Assembly: GCF_024171525.1 (NCBI RefSeq)
Contig: NZ_JALJZY010000009.1
Span: forward strand, 41,122-105,121
Length of the DNA stretch: 64,000 bases
Source: Neisseriaceae bacterium HSC-16F19
Lineage (GTDB): Bacteria; Pseudomonadota; Gammaproteobacteria; Burkholderiales; Neisseriaceae
Direction: 5' to 3'
In this document: one piece after another, positions 61,649 to 64,000 of the stretch
How positions within the stretch are numbered: position 1 is the first letter of the stretch
Layout: the number at the start of each line of letters is the position of its first letter
The notes under the pieces: model-generated
Database searches by the model: none
What the model saw: the letters and a program-made list of their open reading frames with translations, nothing else
What the model was told of the DNA's origin: nothing
Translations under genes and position numbers: made by a program

Positions 61649-62122
61649 TCAGGGCAAACTGTCGAAATTCAGCACACTCTCCTCTTTCACCTCCTCCATC
61701 ACCACATAGCTGCGGCTCTCCGCCGCCGAGGGCAGTTGCAGCAGAATGCTGCCCAACATATCGCGGTAGGCACTCATGCTGGGCAGGCGGATTTTAATCA
61801 GATAATCATATTCGCCCGACACCAAATGGCATTCCATAATCTGCGGAATGCGTAACACCTCGCGGCGGAAATCTTCAAAAATATTGCCCGATTTGGAATG
61901 CAGTTTGAGTTCCACAAACACCAGCAGGCTTTGCCCCAAGGCATGGGGATTGAGGCGGGCATGGTAGCCGCAAATCACGCCTTCGCGCTCCAGACGGCGC
62001 ACGCGCTCGGTCACCGGTGTGGTGGACAAACCCACTTGTTCGGCCAGTTCGGTCAGCGTGGTACGGGCGTTTTTTTGCAGCAGCGTCAGTATTTTCATGT
62101 CGATTTTATCGAAAGTGTGCAT
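61649..62122 (-). CDS. Lrp/AsnC-family transcriptional regulator
   Basis: 157 residues. An N-terminal winged helix (DMKILTLLQKNARTTLTELAE, 8-28; VGLSTTPVTERVRRLEREGVI, 30-50, each 21 residues) precedes the ligand-binding RAM domain (MECHLVSGEYDYLIKIR). It is close to Lrp and probably responds to leucine or alanine. It is divergent from dadA and likely controls it, with a Correia-like element in the shared promoter region. Confidence 0.92.
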   Translation of the reverse strand: MHTFDKIDMKILTLLQKNARTTLTELAEQVGLSTTPVTERVRRLEREGVICGYHARLNPHALGQSLLVFVELKLHSKSGNIFEDFRREVLRIPQIMECHLVSGEYDYLIKIRLPSMSAYRDMLGSILLQLPSAAESRSYVVMEEVKEESVLNFDSLP

Positions 62123-62275
62123 TGCAATAATCCCTGTATTTCGGTCTTTTTATAAAAATATTCACTTTTCCGAGTATATATTTTGGTGAATACCACTGCA
62201 AATAAAGTAATACACTGCATTTTTTCACTGAATGTATATTTTGCGCCGCAGCAAATAACGGCGGGGTGATGTATT

Positions 62276-62382
62276 TATAGTCGACTAAAATTAAGAACGA
62301 GACAAGGCAGCAAGCCGCAGACAGTACAGATAGTACGGCAAGGCGCAGCAACGCTGTATCGTTCTTATTTTAAATGACTATA
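62276..62382. repeat. Correia-like repeat element 7 (short form)
   Basis: 107 bp, TATAGTCGACTAAAATTAAG to AAATGACTATA, with GACAAGGCAGCAAGCCGCAG and ACAGTACAGATAGTACGGC. It is the copy closest to the classical short Correia element. It sits between lrp and dadA, 45 bp before dadA. Confidence 0.92.
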
Positions 62383-62426
62383 TTTTCAGGCAGCCTGAAA
62401 GTGCTGTCATTTTAGGGAGTTGCGAG

Positions 62427-63686
62427 ATGAAAGTATTGGTGATGGGCGCCGGTGTGGTCGGTGTGAGCACCGCCTGGTATCTGGCCAAGGCCGGACATGA
62501 GGTAACAGTCATTGACCGTGCCGCCGACGTGGCGGAGGAAACCAGTTTTGCCAATGCCGGACAATTGTCCTACGGCTATACCACGCCGTGGGCGGCGCCG
62601 GGCATTCCCAAAAAAGCACTCAAATGGTTGTTCCGCCCGCATTCGCCGCTGCTGCTGCGCCCGGACGGCAGTTTGTTTCAATTGCAATGGTTGGGCCGCA
62701 TGCTGCTCAACTGCACCGAAAAAAACTATGCGCAAAACAAGGCGCGCATGGTGCGCGTGTCCGAATACAGCCGCGCCATGCTGCAAGAACTGCATGAAGA
62801 ATTGCCGGATTTGGATTATGAAGGCCGCCAGCACGGCACTTTGCAGATTTTCCGCACCGACAAGGAAGTCGCCGCCGCCCAGGCAGACGTGCGCGTGCTG
62901 CAGGACTACGGCGTACCGGTCACGGTCATCAGCAATCCGCAACAATGCCTGGATTACGAACCGGCACTGGCGGGCACGGTAGACAAACTGGCGGGCGCCC
63001 TGCACCTGCCCAACGACGCCACCGGCGACTGCCATCTGTTTACCGTGCGCCTGGCCGAACAATGCCGTGCTTTGGGCGTGAATTTCCTGCTCAATCACAC
63101 CATCAACCAAATCGAGCGCGACGGCAGCCGTATCCGCGGCGTGATTGCCAACGGCCAGCGTTTCGAAGCCGACCATTATGTCTGCGCCTTGGGCAGTTTC
63201 AGCCGCACCATGCTCAAGAGCCTGGATATGTCGCTGCCGGTGTATCCGGTTAAAGGTTATTCCATTACCGTGCCGGTGAGTAATAGCGACGGCGCGCCGC
63301 AATCCACCGTGCTCGACGAAACCTATAAAGTGGCCATCACCCGCTTTAAGGACCGCATGCGCGTGGGCGGCATGGCCGAATTGTCCGGCTACAAAATCCA
63401 GCTCAACCCCAAACGTCGCGAAACCTTGGAATTGGTGGTGAACGAATTGTTCCCGACCGCAGGCAATGTGGCCGAAGCCACCTTCTGGAGCGGCCTGCGG
63501 CCCATGACCCCGGACAGCACCCCGCTGATCGGCGCCACCCGCTACGGCAATCTGTGGCTCAATACCGGCCACGGTACCTTGGGCTGGACCATGGGCTTGG
63601 GCTCCGGCCGCGTATTGTCGGATTTGATCAGCGGCGTGACTCCGGAAATCGAAAGCAGCGATTTGTCCGTGATTCGTTATGTTTAA
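62427..63686 (+). CDS. dadA: D-amino-acid dehydrogenase
   Basis: 419 residues. FAD-binding N-terminus MKVLVMGAGVVGVSTAWYL, then ETSFANAGQLSYGYTTPWAAPG, and the C-terminal FAD contact LWLNTGHGTLGWTMGLGSG. It oxidises D-alanine and other D-amino acids to keto acids at the inner membrane, feeding electrons to the respiratory chain. No alanine racemase gene follows; an inverted DUS terminator at 63696 ends the unit. Regulation by the divergent Lrp protein is probable. Confidence 0.96.
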   Translation: MKVLVMGAGVVGVSTAWYLAKAGHEVTVIDRAADVAEETSFANAGQLSYGYTTPWAAPGIPKKALKWLFRPHSPLLLRPDGSLFQLQWLGRMLLNCTEKNYAQNKARMVRVSEYSRAMLQELHEELPDLDYEGRQHGTLQIFRTDKEVAAAQADVRVLQDYGVPVTVISNPQQCLDYEPALAGTVDKLAGALHLPNDATGDCHLFTVRLAEQCRALGVNFLLNHTINQIERDGSRIRGVIANGQRFEADHYVCALGSFSRTMLKSLDMSLPVYPVKGYSITVPVSNSDGAPQSTVLDETYKVAITRFKDRMRVGGMAELSGYKIQLNPKRRETLELVVNELFPTAGNVAEATFWSGLRPMTPDSTPLIGATRYGNLWLNTGHGTLGWTMGLGSGRVLSDLISGVTPEIESSDLSVIRYV

Positions 63687-63695
63687 ATAAATCAG

Positions 63696-63724
63696 AGGCT
63701 GCCTGAAGGTTTTTCAGGCAGCCT
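63696..63724. terminator. Inverted DUS terminator of dadA
   Basis: DUS pair with a 5-base loop; no strong T run after it. Confidence 0.65.
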
Positions 63725-63773
63725 GTTTCTGCTGTGCAACATCATCTGCACGGTATGCCGTACCGACACCGCA

Positions 63774-63898
63774 AGCCCCTCGCCCTGTGGGAGAGGGGTT
63801 GGGGAGAGGGCCAAATTTTGAATATTGCGGCAAACTATTCAAAATAGGTGCAGCTCTTCACAGCCCTCTCCATAACCCTCTCCCACGGGAGAGGGAAT
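63774..63898. repeat. Inverted CCCTCTCCC-type repeat
   Basis: CCCTGTGGGAGAGGGGTTGG at the left and CCATAACCCTCTCCCACGGG at the right are facing copies around a ~50-base spacer; a related copy lies at 32880. Nothing coding was seen. Confidence 0.6.
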
Positions 63899-63983
63899 AC
63901 CGCCCCACGGTACAACCTGATAACATCCTTTACATCACACCCTAAAGACATCGTTTACACCGACAATACCGGTATGACCTTAC

Positions 63984-64000
63984 AAGGAGGAAATACCGAT
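63984..64000 (+). promoter_or_regulatory. Ribosome binding site of a gene starting at the window edge
   Basis: AAGGAGGAAATACCGAT ends the window. If the next base is G, an ATG at 63999 has an AAGGAGG site eight bases upstream. The gene itself is outside. Confidence 0.45.

Overview
The window comes from a GC-rich member of the Neisseriaceae. The 12-mer AGGCTGCCTGAA (Simonsiella-type DNA uptake sequence, AG-simDUS dialect) recurs throughout, often as inverted pairs that double as transcription terminators. Correia-like repeats and dRS3-type repeats (ATTCCC-N8-GGGAAT) are also present. These point to a Neisseria or close relative outside the meningitidis/gonorrhoeae group; the species cannot be named from this sequence alone.

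Left part (1-13.6 kb): a gene tail, metE and gyrB on the minus strand, two unknown genes, a Slam outer-membrane translocator with a TbpB-like surface lipoprotein (the latter behind a pentanucleotide repeat tract), prfB with its programmed frameshift, and purB.

Centre (13.6-30.3 kb): a complete phenol degradation cluster. A DmpR/MopR-type sigma-54 activator is divergent from a 14-gene operon in the order dmpKLMNOP-FGHI-QBCE. It covers phenol to catechol (multicomponent hydroxylase), meta cleavage, the 4-oxalocrotonate branch, and the final steps to pyruvate and acetyl-CoA. The hydrolytic branch gene dmpD is absent, and the FGHI block sits between P and Q. The intergenic region carries a GG-N10-GC sigma-54 promoter, two palindromic activator sites and an IHF-like site. 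Convergent to the operon are an iron alcohol dehydrogenase and an AldB/ExaC-type aldehyde dehydrogenase.

30.4-44 kb: rsmA overlapping an orphan amino-acid ABC ATPase, a CopD-like membrane protein, and a MacAB/TolC-like tripartite export locus in which macA is separated from macB and the outer-membrane lipoprotein by three unrelated genes. Then come two tandem paralogues with a degenerate J-domain, one membrane segment and a beta-propeller-like periplasmic part.

44-64 kb: a FabH-like synthase with coaD, a small lipoprotein, ygiD, a DUF445 protein, a yqjD-yqjE-yqjK envelope set, purC, a spermidine-synthase-like protein, a galactose/glucose mglBAC transporter, an ABC exporter, copZ and copA, a candidate small RNA, an Lrp regulator and dadA.

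Repeats shape the region. There are seven Correia-like elements (100-205 bp), four copies of a second ~160 bp inverted-repeat element, several ~200 bp dRS3-containing units (two lie inside the phenol operon), and a family of short palindromes whose arms co-vary. No rRNA, tRNA, CRISPR array or transposase gene was seen.
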